A DNA stretch of 64,000 nt, from positions 210,889,734 to 210,953,733 of the forward strand of contig NC_068938.1 of NCBI RefSeq assembly GCF_016801865.2. The letters run 5' to 3'. Made by a program: the position numbers and the translations under genes. The DNA is from Culex pipiens pallens (Eukaryota > Arthropoda > Insecta > Diptera > Culicidae). The notes beneath the pieces are model-generated. The model searched no databases, was not told the DNA's origin, and was given only the letters and a program-made list of their open reading frames with translations. Shown piece by piece: positions 22,854 through 34,645 of this stretch; positions within the stretch are counted from its first letter, which is position 1; each line of letters begins with the position of its first letter.

Positions 22854-23375
22854 GAAGCAGAAACTGTAACAGTAACTGAAACAGAAACTGGGACAGAATC
22901 TGGAGCAGAAACTGAAACAGAAACTGAAACTGAAACAGAAACTGAAACAGAAACTGAAACAGAAGCTGAAACAGAAACTGAAACAGAAACTGAAACAGAA
23001 ACTGAAACAGAAACTGAAACAGAAACTGGAACAGAAACTGTGAAATCAGCTTCTAATTGACAGATTGACAAAATTGACAGTTCACTTTGCACTTAACACT
23101 TCTTCACACTGACTTACCTTCTAAATCAATTTCACTCTGCACTTAACACTTTTTTACACTGACTTACCTTCCAAAACACTTTCCCTTTGCACTTAACTCT
23201 TCACCACACTGACTTACCTTGTATTGCACTATCACTTTGATCATTTTTTGAAACTATTCTCGTTGCTTCCTTAAATTTGAAGTCCGTACTAGAGGTGACC
23301 ACTTACCTTGCTTCAAACAAACTGCATCATTTTTCGTTGCTTCCTTGAACTTGAAGTCCGTAATAGAGGTGTGCA
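22854..23375 (+). repeat. Composite repeat family copy 4 with triplicated splice-donor-like tail
   Basis: A GAAACT/GAAACA array with extra variants (22854-23045) ends in a degraded junction (AAACTGTGAAATCAGCTTCT). The tail has three tandem ~50-bp units at about 23082, 23132 and 23182, each CACTYTGCACTTAACWCTT...ACACTGACTTACCTT. Two core motifs follow at about 23277 (TCCGTACTAGAGGTGAC) and 23350. On the minus strand each unit reads AAGGTAAGTCAGTG, a textbook 5' splice-site sequence. Confidence 0.9.
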
Positions 23376-25090
23376 TTCAATTTTCAACCTAAACCAACTC
23401 CAAACCCCTTCCAATCTCGTAACCCCAAACTGACCTCGCCAAAACCCCCGTCAAAACCACATCAAATTACCATCCCACAGCCAGGATTGATGTACCCACC
23501 TGGAGGTCCTACAGCTGCCGACCCAAATGACCTCCCATGAAACCACCCTTCAACCGTGTCGTGATTCTGCAGAGCAACTAATTCACCTTTGGTTTCGATC
23601 CCCGGGACAAATCCACCCCCTCGTAAGTACAATAATTAATTGATTAACATCTCCGATAACACGACTACGGAGGAAACCTCCCCGGCGACACAATGGGTTC
23701 GCTGCTTTAGTATATGTGTGACGAAAGGGAGGGAGTTCAAAACTCGAGTTCCTCGAAACGCTCTCTCGGATGATAATGAAGATGGTTAATTTGATAAATT
23801 ACACCTCGTTAGTGTTTGGGATTGGTGTGTGTGTGGGTTCAGCAGCCGAGTTACGGTGGGATCGCAAATCCCTGTGCACACAACGACCCCTCGCGCGTAA
23901 AAGGTGGCGGTTATCAATTAGGTTTCCTACGAGAAGCGCGTGAGTAATGACGAATTTTGAGCTCCGACTCCGGTGACGTGGTGGAAATTTGGGAAGCCCC
24001 TGGTGACAGCGGAGTTTGAGACGAATTTGGGGGGATTTGCTCTTTGGTGTAATTGAAATTGCTGGTCTTTTGTTTGTTGGGTTCGTTGGATCAGTTGGGA
24101 TAAGATGAATGAGTTACAAAATATTTCATATAAGAAGCTCGAGCCAAACTCCGAGGAACTAGCCTTTCAGCACTAACTTGCCAGCTAAGAGCGCCATAAG
24201 TGAAAGCATTAAGTGAAATCTTCAATATTTGAAAAAAATACCTTAATTTTAGCTAAGACACCCACTGTCCCATTCAGTTAACGTTCCAAGGACACAAACC
24301 AGGATCCATCGCAATTTAAACTATAGTTCAATTAGTTTTAAACTAAAAGTTCAATTTGGTATCAAAATAAATCTAGGCTTTGGTTCATGTCTATGCAATG
24401 CAAATTGATTCTGGTGGTGGGTGTCTTAGCTAAATGCTGAGACACTAACCTTTTAGCACTAACTTGACCAGATATAAGCGCCTGAAGGTAGGCAACGAGT
24501 CAAGTCTTCAAAATGTTGAGAGATACATTTTTTCAGCAAAGACACCAACCATATCATTCAGTTAACGTTCCAAGGATACGAACCAATCAGGATCCAGCGC
24601 AATTTCGCCTTTAAAAATTAGCTTTAAACCATAAAATTGATTAATTTGACGAGACCTGGCATCAATCCCTCAAACCACCCAAATTTGACATCCGCGAAGC
24701 CCCAATATTGACTCGCACTCGCTCCGTGCTTAACGAAATCATCCGTTTGCCAAACAGCGAGCTCCTACCAGCAGCATCGCCGCGCGTGTGTTTATTTCGG
24801 TAAATGCGTACAAATGTTTGAGTAAATACGGCAAGAGCGCAGGGTGCTCAGGATGGCTTGTTATTGCAGTGCAGCAGGCTCGTAGTTAGTGAGGCGAAAT
24901 TTATACCCAATATCGAATGCAGATGACATCCATTTTACCGCAAATCCCTCGTACTTTGGGTTCCGGAGGTGAAACGTGGAGAGCACGTAGGTCTGCGTGC
25001 TCTCACGCTTGTCCGCGATTATTTATAGCGACCCGTCGCAAATTATGCTAGCCGATCTGGGGCGGTAGGGTTGACCTGAAGAATTTTAGT
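23376..25090. other. Unique-looking block containing an old tandem duplication
   Basis: Moderate-GC sequence with an ~285-bp duplication described separately. Otherwise no gene or RNA recognised. Confidence 0.4.
24150..24640. repeat. Diverged tandem duplication, period about 285 bp
   Basis: CACTAACTTG occurs at 24171 and 24457, and CATTCAGTTAACGTTCCAAGG at 24271 and 24555. Shared phrases in the same order include AGCGCC, AGACACC, GGATCCA and GCGCAATTT/TCGCAATTT. Spacing is 284-286 bp. The copies are diverged, so this is an old segmental tandem duplication. No coding potential is evident. Confidence 0.7.
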
Positions 25091-25091
25091 G

Positions 25092-25610
25092 AACGTCACC
25101 TCTATTACGGACTTCAAATTCAAGGTACCAACGAGAAATGGAGCAGTTCAAGTCGTTGCAAGGTAGGTTAGTGTTAAGAAGTGATTTGTGGTCACCTCTA
25201 TTACGGACTTCAACATCAAGGCATCAACGAGAGCTGATGCCAATATTTGAACCAAGTGTCAGTGTTATACAAGGTAAGTCTGTGATAAGTGTTGTTAAGT
25301 TCTAAGTGAAAATGATAGTGTTATGGACGGTAAGTCAGTGCGGAAGAGTTTAGAGTGAACAGTGAAAGTGCCATTCTGTCAAATTGTCAATCTGTCAATA
25401 AGAAACTGAATTCAGTTTCTGTTTCTGTTCCAGTTTCTGTTTCAGTTTCTGTTTCAGTTTCTGTTTCAGTTTCTGTTTCAGTTTCTGTTTCAGTTTCTGT
25501 TTCAGTTTCTGTTTCAGTTTCAGTGTTTGTTTCAGTTTCTGTTTCTGTATCAGATTCTGTTTCAGTCTCTGTTTCAAATTCTGATTCAGTTTCTGTTTCC
25601 AATTCAGTTC
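25092..25610 (-). repeat. Composite repeat family copy 5, inverted relative to the others
   Basis: Read on the minus strand it repeats the family order: GAAACT array (25610-25421), perfect junction palindrome AGAAACTGAATTCAGTTTCT (25401-25420), TTGACAGATTGACAATTTGACAG, GGTAAGT-containing units (plus-strand CAAGGTAAGTCTGTG near 25270 and GGTAAGTCAGTG near 25328), and two core motifs (plus strand ATTACGGACTTCAA at about 25105 and 25200). The inverted position shows that the family moves or duplicates as a unit. Confidence 0.9.
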
Positions 25611-27000
25611 ACCAGCTCAAAGTAATTCAGACAACCCTGTCTAGCCGCCGTGACTACAACTCGCGCCCTGCAGTACGCATAAATCAAAATGCAAATATTG
25701 CAATTTGTTCGATTGATCTCGACAGGGCCTGGGCACCGACCCGGTCGGGGCATTCGCCAAATGGACAAGACCGTCGTCCGTCGCGCGCAAATTATCGTTG
25801 TCCCCCTTGACAACCAAGCACAGCGGTGGACCCCGGCCTTTTTGGCTCGATGTCAAATTCCAATTAACGGGGCCCGAAAACGGCTGAGGTTGACGGGAAA
25901 AGTTCAAAGGGCCACCAGGCTGCCGGGTTTGGCTGAACATTTCCAACCGGTGCAGATTTTCGGTAATTACGTTCACTGCAGATACTGGCGGACCTGTTGA
26001 CTGGATGCCTTTTAATTGTGTCAGTTTTTGCGACGGAGTTATGATCCACTTGGTCCAACTCTGAAGCAGCACCACTTCCGGGGATGTCCGGGCCAGCTTT
26101 ATTTCCGACCCGGCGATATCGGTGAAACTTTGGGCAACTACTACTCTCCAAGTGACACTTTAGAGCCCCGGCACACTCTCGTGGTTCGGGGAAAAGTTTC
26201 CTCGTTACCGTCCGGGGTGGCTAGGCTGGAATTTGATGAACCTCCCCCGAATGAGACCCGAAGCTCCGTCCTCCGGACGGTTGATCCGGACGCGTCCAAA
26301 GTTGACGGGTTTTCCCCCCGAAAAACAAACGAACTGTATATTGATAAAGTTTAGCCCGGGTTGTCCGGACAGCTGAAAAGCCAAAGTTCTTCCCGTCGTC
26401 GTCGTCTGTTTCGTCTATGAAAGACGAGATTTTGTTCTAGGGAACTTTTCCAGCAGGGGAGGCGAAGGCTTGACTCTCTCTCAAGCTCTTCCTTTATCAC
26501 GTCACAATGAAGGAAGGGGGGAAGAAAATACTTTTGAATGAGCTTTTTGCTGCCGTTCGGAAAACTCTGCGGAAAAGCCTCGGTTTGCCGAGGGAAGAAA
26601 AGGTCACTTTGAAACAATGGCCTGGTTTTGCGCCGCAAAAGCAGGGCGGGCGGGTTTGCGGAAGAATTAAGACGATGTTGAACAAGGCCTCGGTCTTCGT
26701 CGTCGTCGTTTGGCATTTTCGGCCTGTATGGAGTGTCTATTGTAGTATCATCTTTTGAAATTGCGGTCAGATTATGACCGGGCTGGTCGGGCTGGTATTT
26801 CGATATTGTTTGACGGACGGACGGGACGGGAGTGTTGACATTCTTTTTTGGAAACGAGGGGAAGGGGATGGCGTTTGCCAGTTTAATTTTGTCAACTTTG
26901 ATGGGCACGTGACCAAACTGGAGGACAAGTCAAGTCAATTATGTTGAAATGAGTTTTCATTATCGCTGGAAGATTGACTTGGTGTTTGAGTTGAAAATTG
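25611..27000. other. Unique-looking block with the longest non-repeat open frame, unrecognised
   Basis: A minus-strand frame of 185 codons (26351-26908) is the longest frame in the window not made of a tandem repeat. The peptide has a DDDED run and an RRNRRRRRE stretch but no domain I recognise, and plus-strand frames overlap it. Without homology it cannot be called a gene. Overlapping frames at 25641-26354 on both strands are similar. Confidence 0.35.
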
Positions 27001-27004
27001 ACAG

Positions 27005-27490
27005 CTAAGAAGGCTGGTTCTGACTGTGCGGCTGACTCTGACTCTAATTCTGAATCTGACTCTGACTTTGAAACTGATTCTGATTCTGACTCTGAAACAG
27101 ATTCTGATTCCGACGCAGACTCTGACTCTGAAACTAATTCTGGTTCTGACTCTGACGCTGATGCTGACTCTGACTTTGATTCTGACTCTGACTCTGAAAC
27201 TGATACTGATTTTGACTCTGAAACTTACTCAGACTCTGAAACTGCCTCTGACTCTTAAACTGATTCTGACTCTGACACTGACTCCAAAACCGAGTCTGAC
27301 TCTGAATCAGATGCTGACTCTGACTCTAAGACTAACTCTGACCTTGACCCTGACTCTAGTTCTTAAAATGATTCTGCACTGCATCTGAAACTGATTCTGA
27401 CTCTGAATCTGATGCTGTTGCTGACTCTGATCCTGAAACTGACTCTGACACTGGAACGGATTCTGAGTCTTACTCTGAATCTGACTTCCA
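27005..27490 (+). repeat. TCTGAC/TCTGAA minisatellite, left block
   Basis: Hexamer units TCTGAC, TCTGAA, TCTGAT and GCTGAC repeat over about 480 bp. One frame reads a Ser-Asp-Glu repeat (26998-27258) and another a Leu-Thr repeat (27026-27388); neither frame is kept open across the array, which argues against a phosphoprotein-like exon. The array breaks at about 27490 and resumes for about 40 bp at 30371. Confidence 0.9.
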
Positions 27491-27499
27491 AATTAGAAA

Positions 27500-30350
27500 T
27501 TGGAAAATTTGGAAAATGAAAAATAGTACAATTTCATAAAATTAAGAAAACTATAAAGAATTGAAAAATGATCAATGTTTACTAAGATAGTACATTGTTA
27601 AAAAACAAGCAAATGCAAAATATAAAAAAATCAGAAAATTTGGAAAAATCCAAAAATTCTGAAATTTTGAAAAGTTAAAACAAAAGGAAAATAATAAAGA
27701 AAAATATGAAATTTCCAAGTGAAAAAATACATGAAAATTGCCAAAAATTGAAAAAAATTAAAATTTAAACAAAGCAAAACATTCTGAAAGATTTAAAAAA
27801 CAAATTCAAGAAATTTAGAAAATTAAAAAAAAATTGGATTCAGAATTTGGAAAAAATCTCAAACTACTGAAAATTTCGTAAAATTTAAAATGCAGAATTT
27901 TCGATTTTTAAAAAAGTTGGAAAATAATTATAATTTAAAAACAAAATTTCAAAAAAATATTAAAAATTTTCTAAAGATTTTGAAAATTTAAAAAGAGAAA
28001 ATATAAAAAAATTAAAGTTTACAAATTTAGTAGAAATTTTAGTATCATTCTACAAATTCTAAAAACTAGAAAAAAACATCAAACCATTGAAAATTTGGGA
28101 AAATTTGAAAATAGAATTATTAATATTTAAAACGTTGAAAAATCATTAAAATTTTAAAATTAAATTATAAAATAATAAAATTTAAAAACTGAAAGTATAG
28201 ATTTTTTATTGTAAATTATAATAGAATATTGCACAAAATAGAATTTTAAAATGATAACAATTAATTTTTAAATAAAGTATTAAAAAAACAATTTAAATTT
28301 AAAATATTCTTGAAATAATTATAGAAATTCAAAATTTTTGATTTTATTTATTTTGCAATCCAAAAAAAAAAGAATTCGGTAAATAAGAATGAAAAAATTA
28401 GAAAATTTCAAAAACTTAAAAATAAAAAAACATAAGAAAATTGTTAAAAGATGGAAAATTAATAATTATTAGAAGATTCGAAAAATTGCAAATACATATA
28501 AAATTAAATGCATAAAAAAAATCAATTAAGAAAGATAAAATATTTCGAAATGGAAAAGATTTAATTTTTTTAAGAATTAGAAACTTTGGAAAAAAAATAT
28601 TAAAAAATTAAAATAAATAAAAGGAAGAAAAATAAAGATTTGAAAAATTAATGTTTAGAATTAAAATAGTATTTTTAGTATTATTTTAATTATTATTTTA
28701 CGTAAAAATTAAGAAAAATCTCAAATTACTGAATATGTCGTAAAATTTTAGATGTAGAATTAGTGATATATGGAAAAGTTGAAAAATAATGTAAATTTTA
28801 AAATTTGATTAAAAAATATTTATAAATTTCAAAAGATTTTGAAAATTAAATAAAAGAATAAAAGTTGAAGATTTTGAAAAATAATAGTTAAGAAATTTAG
28901 TAGTAATTTAAGTATCATTCTAAAAATTCTTAAAAACTAGGATAAATTACGAAAAGTTTAAAAATTAAATTAGGAATATTTGAAAAATTTGCAATATTAT
29001 AAAAATTTCAAAAATAAGAAAAAACCTGAAAAAACTGAAAGCATTAAAAAATAAAATGGTTATAGAATATTACAAAAAATAGAATATTGAAAATATAAAA
29101 AAAATATTCTTCAATAAAATAAAAATAAATTAAAATTTAAAATATTTATGACATAAGAATTTCGAAATAAAGGATTTTTTTATAATTTTGCTATCCAAAA
29201 AAAAAAATCGGTAAATAATAATGAAAAAACCAGAAAATTTAAAAAAACTTTAAATTAAAAAAAAACAATAGAAAATTTTCGAAAGATGGAAAACATTAAA
29301 AGATTCGAAAAAATGCAATAAATAATGTAAAAAAATACTTTAAAATTGAACATATTTTAGTTTTTGAAGAGTAAGAAACTTTAAAAAAATATATTAAAAA
29401 ATAAAAATAAAAAAAGAAAGAATATTTAAGATTCAGAAACATAAAAGTTTAGAATTTAAATAGTAATGTTAGTATTATTCTCCATACTCTATAAACTTGT
29501 AAAAAAACTCAAAATACTGAAAATTTCGGAACATTTGAAGTGTAGAATTTTGGATTTTGGATTAAAAAAGATGGAAAATAATGAAAATTTAAAAATAAAA
29601 TTTAAAAAAAATATTAAGAAAACTCAAAAAATTTAGAACATTGAAAAAAGAATAAAAAACTGAAGTATTTAAAAAATAATAGTTTAGAAATTCAGTAGTA
29701 ATTTCCATTCTACAAATTCTAAAAACAAGGAAAAATTCGTAAACTATTGAAAATTACGAAATAAAATTCAAATTTAAATAAAATTATGCATATTTGAAAA
29801 ATTATTAAAATTTAAAAATAAAATTATTAAATATTAATAAAATAATATTATAAAAATAAGAAAAACTTAAAAAAAACTGAAAGCATGGAAAAACATTTTT
29901 TTAAGTAAAATGGTAATAGAATATAAAAAAATAGAATATCAAAATGATAAAAGAATATTATTAAAAAATATAAAACAAAAATTTCAAGCTGAAAATGTTT
30001 TTAAAATAATTATATAATTTCAAAATTTAAGATTTTTTTTATTTTACAATCCCAAAAAAATGCGGTAAATGAAAATTAAAAAATCTGAAAATTTCAAAAA
30101 CTTTTAAATTGTAAAAAACAAAGGAAAATTTTCAAAAGATGGAAAATTAGAAAATAGTAAAAGAATTAAAAAAAATGCAAATACATATAAATTTTATTCA
30201 AAAATAAAAACTTTAGAAATATAATTAACAAAGTTTGAAAAAAAAAATATTTGGAAATTGAAAAGGTTTGAGTTTGCAATGAATAATACTTTGGAAAAAT
30301 GGGATTTTTGGGAATTGGTGTTAAATTTTAAAAATGTGTGATATTGAGTT
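27500..30350. repeat. A-rich satellite with about 800-870-bp repeat units
   Basis: Strongly A-skewed, almost GC-free sequence that is not random. The phrase ATTTTGCAATCCAAAAAAA occurs near 28350, 29185 and 30041. AGTATCATTCTACAAATTCTAAAAAC or a variant occurs near 28040, 28910 and 29700. CTCAAACTACTGAAAATTTCG occurs near 27860, 28720 and 29510. Spacings are about 790-870 bp, giving a little over three diverged tandem units. The same phrases recur at 33.7-34.9 kb. No coding. Confidence 0.75.
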
Positions 30351-30367
30351 AATTTAGAAAACTCTTG

Positions 30368-30413
30368 ATATAAATCTGACGCTGACTCTGAAACTGACGT
30401 TGACTCTGAATTC
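30368..30413 (+). repeat. TCTGAC minisatellite, right remnant
   Basis: A short stretch of TCTGACGCTGACTCTGAAAC-type units ending in CTGAATTCAG. It matches the block at 27005-27490 in sequence and orientation, with the A-rich satellite between them. CTGAATTCAG is also the centre of the GAAACT-family junction palindrome. Confidence 0.75.
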
Positions 30414-32130
30414 AGCCAATAGTTGTCTAAAAACGGTCACTTATTTAGAGATTGAAGGATCATGTACAATCGTGAGTAGATCTGGAAGCTAATAACATCG
30501 TGAAATTCACAGTGATTCAAGAGATCCTCTAATTTCATGTCACGATTTCCCAATAAATTCATCAGTAATCACTCTAATGCCATTGCAACTCCCCCTTAAT
30601 CTACCCACACTGAAAAACGATAAATTCCCGCTGCATTCCAATAATATTGTGAAACCGTCAACGCCTGGACATGTTGTTTTCATTGGCCTTCCCCCTTTTT
30701 CTTTCGAAATTATTCTTTCCGAAAGTATCACTTTTGGCCCCTTAAACGTTTCAAGAGCTCATAATGCCCATCAAAATTGAGTTTTTCTCCGCATCCCGGC
30801 CTTCATTCACGGGCATTAAAATAAACACTCTGTTGCATCGTCTTCAGAAAAACTAACGTTTCTAATTATAGTCCGATCGCGCACGTGCCACCCAATCGGG
30901 AGAAGACGATTTTCCCCCCACCACCGCCACGTGCGGAAAAGGGAAATCGTAAAGAAAAATAATCAACTCTCGCTCTCGCGTGAGATGAGAAAAATACGAC
31001 TGTCAAAAGTTAGTCCAACCAAACTAATCTCCATAAATGCATTTTGGCTCCCTCCCCCTCAACGTTAATCCCTCACGCTCCTCTTCGAGGAGCCCGTAAA
31101 ATAAACCATTAAAAATTTTCGTAACGCATGATACAAATCACACTTCCATAACATTACGGAGTGTCTAAAGAAGAAGAAGAATCGTTCCCAGTCTCTGAAA
31201 AAGAATGATACCCGAATTTAAGGCAACGAATGGCCCTCATAAAGCCGGAGCTGAAGTTAAATAAATAAACTTGTTTCTGCTGCAGTTTTGGACGAGAAAA
31301 AGCGAAAATTCTATCGTGGAGGAGGGAAATTGGGAGTGAACATTTCTATTAGCCCCCCCACCCCTCCCACTTAAGGGGGGGCGTTCGCCCCCTAAATTTA
31401 TGCTCCCATTGCAGCTTGGAGCTCAACTCTCGCGGGACTCCCGCCCTGCTCCCGGTTTTTTTTTATAGATGTCGGCAGTCATTAGCCGTAATGTGCATAC
31501 TTCATCTTCACGGTTCTATTTTTTTCGGTTCGCGGAGTTGAAATTGGAAGATATAAAGGTTTTATTTAGTTTCTTTTTTCGAGCGTCCAAACTCCACAGT
31601 CGTCGAAACGAAACTAGCGTCCAATTTTAACAGATCATATTCTAGGGGCAGTAAAAACCTAGTGTGGTTGGTGGCCCCACCGAGGTTTGCTGGCACTATT
31701 AAAACCTCACCACACTGAGAGAGAAGAACTGTGAAAATGACCCTCCGTGCAGGTCGGATTGGTGTCGTAAATGACAGAAAAAAAAAAATCAAAGACTACC
31801 CGAGGAAGGTTCAGCGGGCTCGTTAGGGGCGACTGTGAAAAGTAAACTTTGGGTTTCGTGGAAAACGGTGCGTCCACTAAGGGTTCGCGACCCTGGCATG
31901 ATGGGGGCCGAAATGAAACCGCGGCCAAGTTTTATTGGGTTCTTGGAAGTGAGCTCGCGGTAATTAGATTCAGTGCATTGTGCTCTCAAATAGTGAGCTG
32001 TTTAAGAATTGATTTCAAAAACGGACTTAAGAATTTCATTCTTGCTCAGATGCATGCTGAACTTTGAAGCTCTCAAACAATCAGTCTCTTCAATTACGGA
32101 TTTCAAAATCAAATAACTTATGGCTTTTTT
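30414..32130. other. Unique-looking block with one isolated TCCGTAAT-type motif
   Basis: Moderate-GC sequence with CCCC runs (31350-31400). Open frames at 30540-30780 and 31562-32067 lack motifs and overlap on both strands. A reverse motif variant TTACGGATTTCAA is at 32094-32106. No gene supported. Confidence 0.4.
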
Positions 32131-32705
32131 AATCGTTAACAGTAAATGGTGAACATTTGATTTTTATAAATCATCATAATTTTAATAATGATTCAAATTA
32201 TTGAAGTTATCTTTTCAAAATGTTCTTCATTACCCCAATTTTCTAATTTTTCCAGTTTTTGTGATTTTTAATGAATTTAATTTTTTTAATTTTCGAAATT
32301 CTTTTTTTCCACATGTTTATGTGTTCAAACTTTTCTGAATTTCAGCATAAGCGAAATTTAAAAAAAATGTGTGTTTTTTTAACTTTTGTATGTTTTAGCA
32401 TTTTTTTCTAAACATTTTTTATTTTTCAACTTTTAAAGTTTTCTCAATCTTCAGAATTTTCTCATTTTTAAATTTTCGGGATTTTTCATATTTCTCATTT
32501 TTTAAATTTTTGATTTTTACTTTTTTAGTTTTAATATGTCTAAAACAATTTTTTATTATTCTGGTTATTTTTTTTCTAATTTAAAAAAAAGAAATTTTTA
32601 ATAATTGAAATTTCAGAGATTCTTTTCTATGTTTTTTTTTATTTTCTGAGTTTTGTATTCGCGAATTTCAAACTTTCCAAATTGACTTTGTTTTTAATTT
32701 TTTTT
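32131..32705. repeat. T-rich low-complexity block
   Basis: T-skewed AT sequence (TTTTTCTAATTT, TTTTAATTTTTTT). The skew flips to A-rich at about 32705, where the next block begins. No genes or termini seen. Confidence 0.55.
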
Positions 32706-33133
32706 GATGTCTAGAATTTAAAACAAATAGAAGATAAATTTAAGTTCAGAAAATGGAAAAAAACTAAGAAATTTTACTTTTAACATTTAAAATATTTTAA
32801 AACACAAATAAAATAATAAGAATAAAAAAGATCTGAACATCATAAAAAAGAAACTTTGGAAAGCTAAAAATTGAAAACTAAGATAGTATGAAAAGTTTAA
32901 AAAAGAAGAAAACAAAATTTAAAAGATCAGAACAATATGGAAAAGAATCCAATGATGTCAATAAAGAAATAAAATATTTTAAGATTTAGAAAAAATATTC
33001 AACATACAGATTATCAGAAAAAAGTTTAAGACAAATTAAAACCAAGAAGGATGAAAATCAAAAATTTAAACAAAAATAAAAAATTTTAATTGGAAAATTA
33101 ATAAATAGTAAAATTCTGAAATCTATAAAAACA

Positions 33134-33383
33134 TAAAAAAAGCAATCCACTTTAACGACCCCCGGGTCTTTTGTGGTCTCTGTTGCAAGTTTCTGCTCAT
33201 TTCTAAGCGTCCGAAGGTTATGTGTGGTGAGTCACCCAAAACCTCTTTTACGCAAATGGACCGACGTTTTACTTCCCCATCTGATAGAAGGCCAGGAGGA
33301 TAAGGCGGGAATCGAACCCGCGCCCCATAGCAACTTAGGGATCGGCAGCCGAAGCCGCTAACCACCGCGCCACGAGGCCCTCA
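33134..33383 (-). mobile_element. tRNA-derived SINE, diverged copy
   Basis: On the minus strand the element starts GAGGGCCTCGTGGCGCGGTG. It carries an RNA polymerase III A box (TGGCGCGGTGGTTAGCGG, plus-strand 33355-33372) and a B box (GGTTCGATTCC, plus-strand 33308-33318). It then shares CTTATCC, ATCRGATGG and GAAGTAAAACGTCGGTCC with the other two copies, but has a different 3' body ending near GTGGATTGCTTTTTTT. A target duplication is not obvious. The tRNA part does not form a clean cloverleaf by eye, so it is not called a tRNA gene. Confidence 0.85.
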
Positions 33384-34427
33384 CATAACATATGAATGTT
33401 TAAAATAATAGTAAATTGCTAAAACATAGAAAATGTAAAAAGTAAATAATAAAGCAGAATATTTAAGAAAAAAATCTACAAATTCAAAAATTCAGAAAAA
33501 TTAAAACATCAGGGAAATGAACTTAGGAAAATATGAGTTGAAAAATTAAAAACATTTAAAAAACAACAACAATAGAAATAAAAATAAAATTGAGATAAAG
33601 CAGAACATTTTTAAAACATAACTTGGATAATTTGAATCATATTGAATACTATGATGATTTAAAAAAATATTAGGAATTTAAAAGATTTAGAAAAAAAGCA
33701 GAAGATTAAGAAAAATAGGAGTTTAGGAATTTAGTAGTAATTCAAGTGTTATTCTCCAAACTTTAATCACTTGAAAAAATCATTAAACAATTGAGTGTAT
33801 GTAGAATTTTGGATATTTAAAGGGTTGGAAAATTATGAAGATTTGAAAATAAAATTTAAAAAATATTCCAAAATTTCAAAAGATTTTGAAAATAAAAAAG
33901 GAAGATTGAGAAAAATTAAAGTTTTATAAATATAGTAGTTATTGTAGTGTAGTGAAAATTTTAAATGTTTAATTTTGGATATTTAAAAAAAAATGGAAAA
34001 TTATGAAAATTTGAAAAGGAAATTTAACAAAATATTCAAAAATTTCAAAAGGTTTTGAAAATTAAAAAAAAGCAAAAAAAAGAAGATTAAAAAAATTAAA
34101 GTTTATAAATTAAATATTGATTTTTGTGTTATTCTCCAAACTCTAAAAATTTGAAAAAAAAACTTTAACTATTGAAAATTTTAGAAAATTTTAAAAGTAA
34201 ATTTTTTTAGATTTAACAAAATATTTAAAAAACTAAAAAAAGAAATTCAAAAAGGAAAAAGAACAGAAGGTTTAGAAACAGAAAAGTTTAGAAATTTAGT
34301 AGTAATTCTAGTATTATTCTCCAAACTCTAAAATCTTGGAAAAATTCTCAAAAATTGAAAATTTCGGAAAATTTTAAATGAAGAATTTTTGATATTTAAA
34401 AGTGTTAAAAATTATGATTTGTTGAAA

Positions 34428-34645
34428 CGAAACGAAACTATTGGCACTACGCCCCCCGGGGCATGGCCTTCCTCTAACGTGGGATTTCTGCTCCAGCGCC
34501 TCTGACGAGACATGAGAAACCGGGACCGACGTTTTACTTCACCATCCGATAGAAGCTCAGTGGATAAGGCGGGAATCGAACCCGCGTCTCATAGCATCAT
34601 CGGGATCGGCAGCCGAAGCCGCTACCCCTGCGCCACGAGACCCAC
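34428..34645 (-). mobile_element. tRNA-derived SINE with 11-bp target-site duplication
   Basis: Flanked by ATTTGTTGAAA at 34417-34427 and 34646-34656. On the minus strand: GGGTCTCGTGGCGCAGGGGT (A box), a GGTTCGATTCC B box (plus-strand 34572-34582), a non-tRNA body with GAAGTAAAACGTCGGTCCCG and GGGGGGCGTAGTGCCAATAG, and a short TTTCG-repeat tail. Over 200 bp it is nearly identical to the copy at 51583-51807, so the family was recently active. Transcription would be by RNA polymerase III and insertion by LINE machinery in trans (family knowledge). Twin is a SINE described from Culex pipiens; membership cannot be decided here. Confidence 0.92.

Noticed and set aside
26351..26908. 185-codon minus-strand frame as a possible gene
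   Set aside because: No recognisable domain, overlapped by plus-strand frames, and no splice or promoter context visible. A protein search and RNA-seq would decide.
26998..27258. Ser/Asp/Glu-rich frame resembling a phosphophoryn or SD-repeat protein
   Set aside because: A second frame is open over the same array, stops interrupt the array at 27256 and later, and the array is noncoding elsewhere.
33300..33383. Functional tRNA gene from A and B boxes, likewise 34560-34645 and 51725-51807
   Set aside because: The boxes are good, but acceptor and anticodon stems do not form a clean cloverleaf and each is followed by a SINE body; target duplications confirm SINE at two loci.
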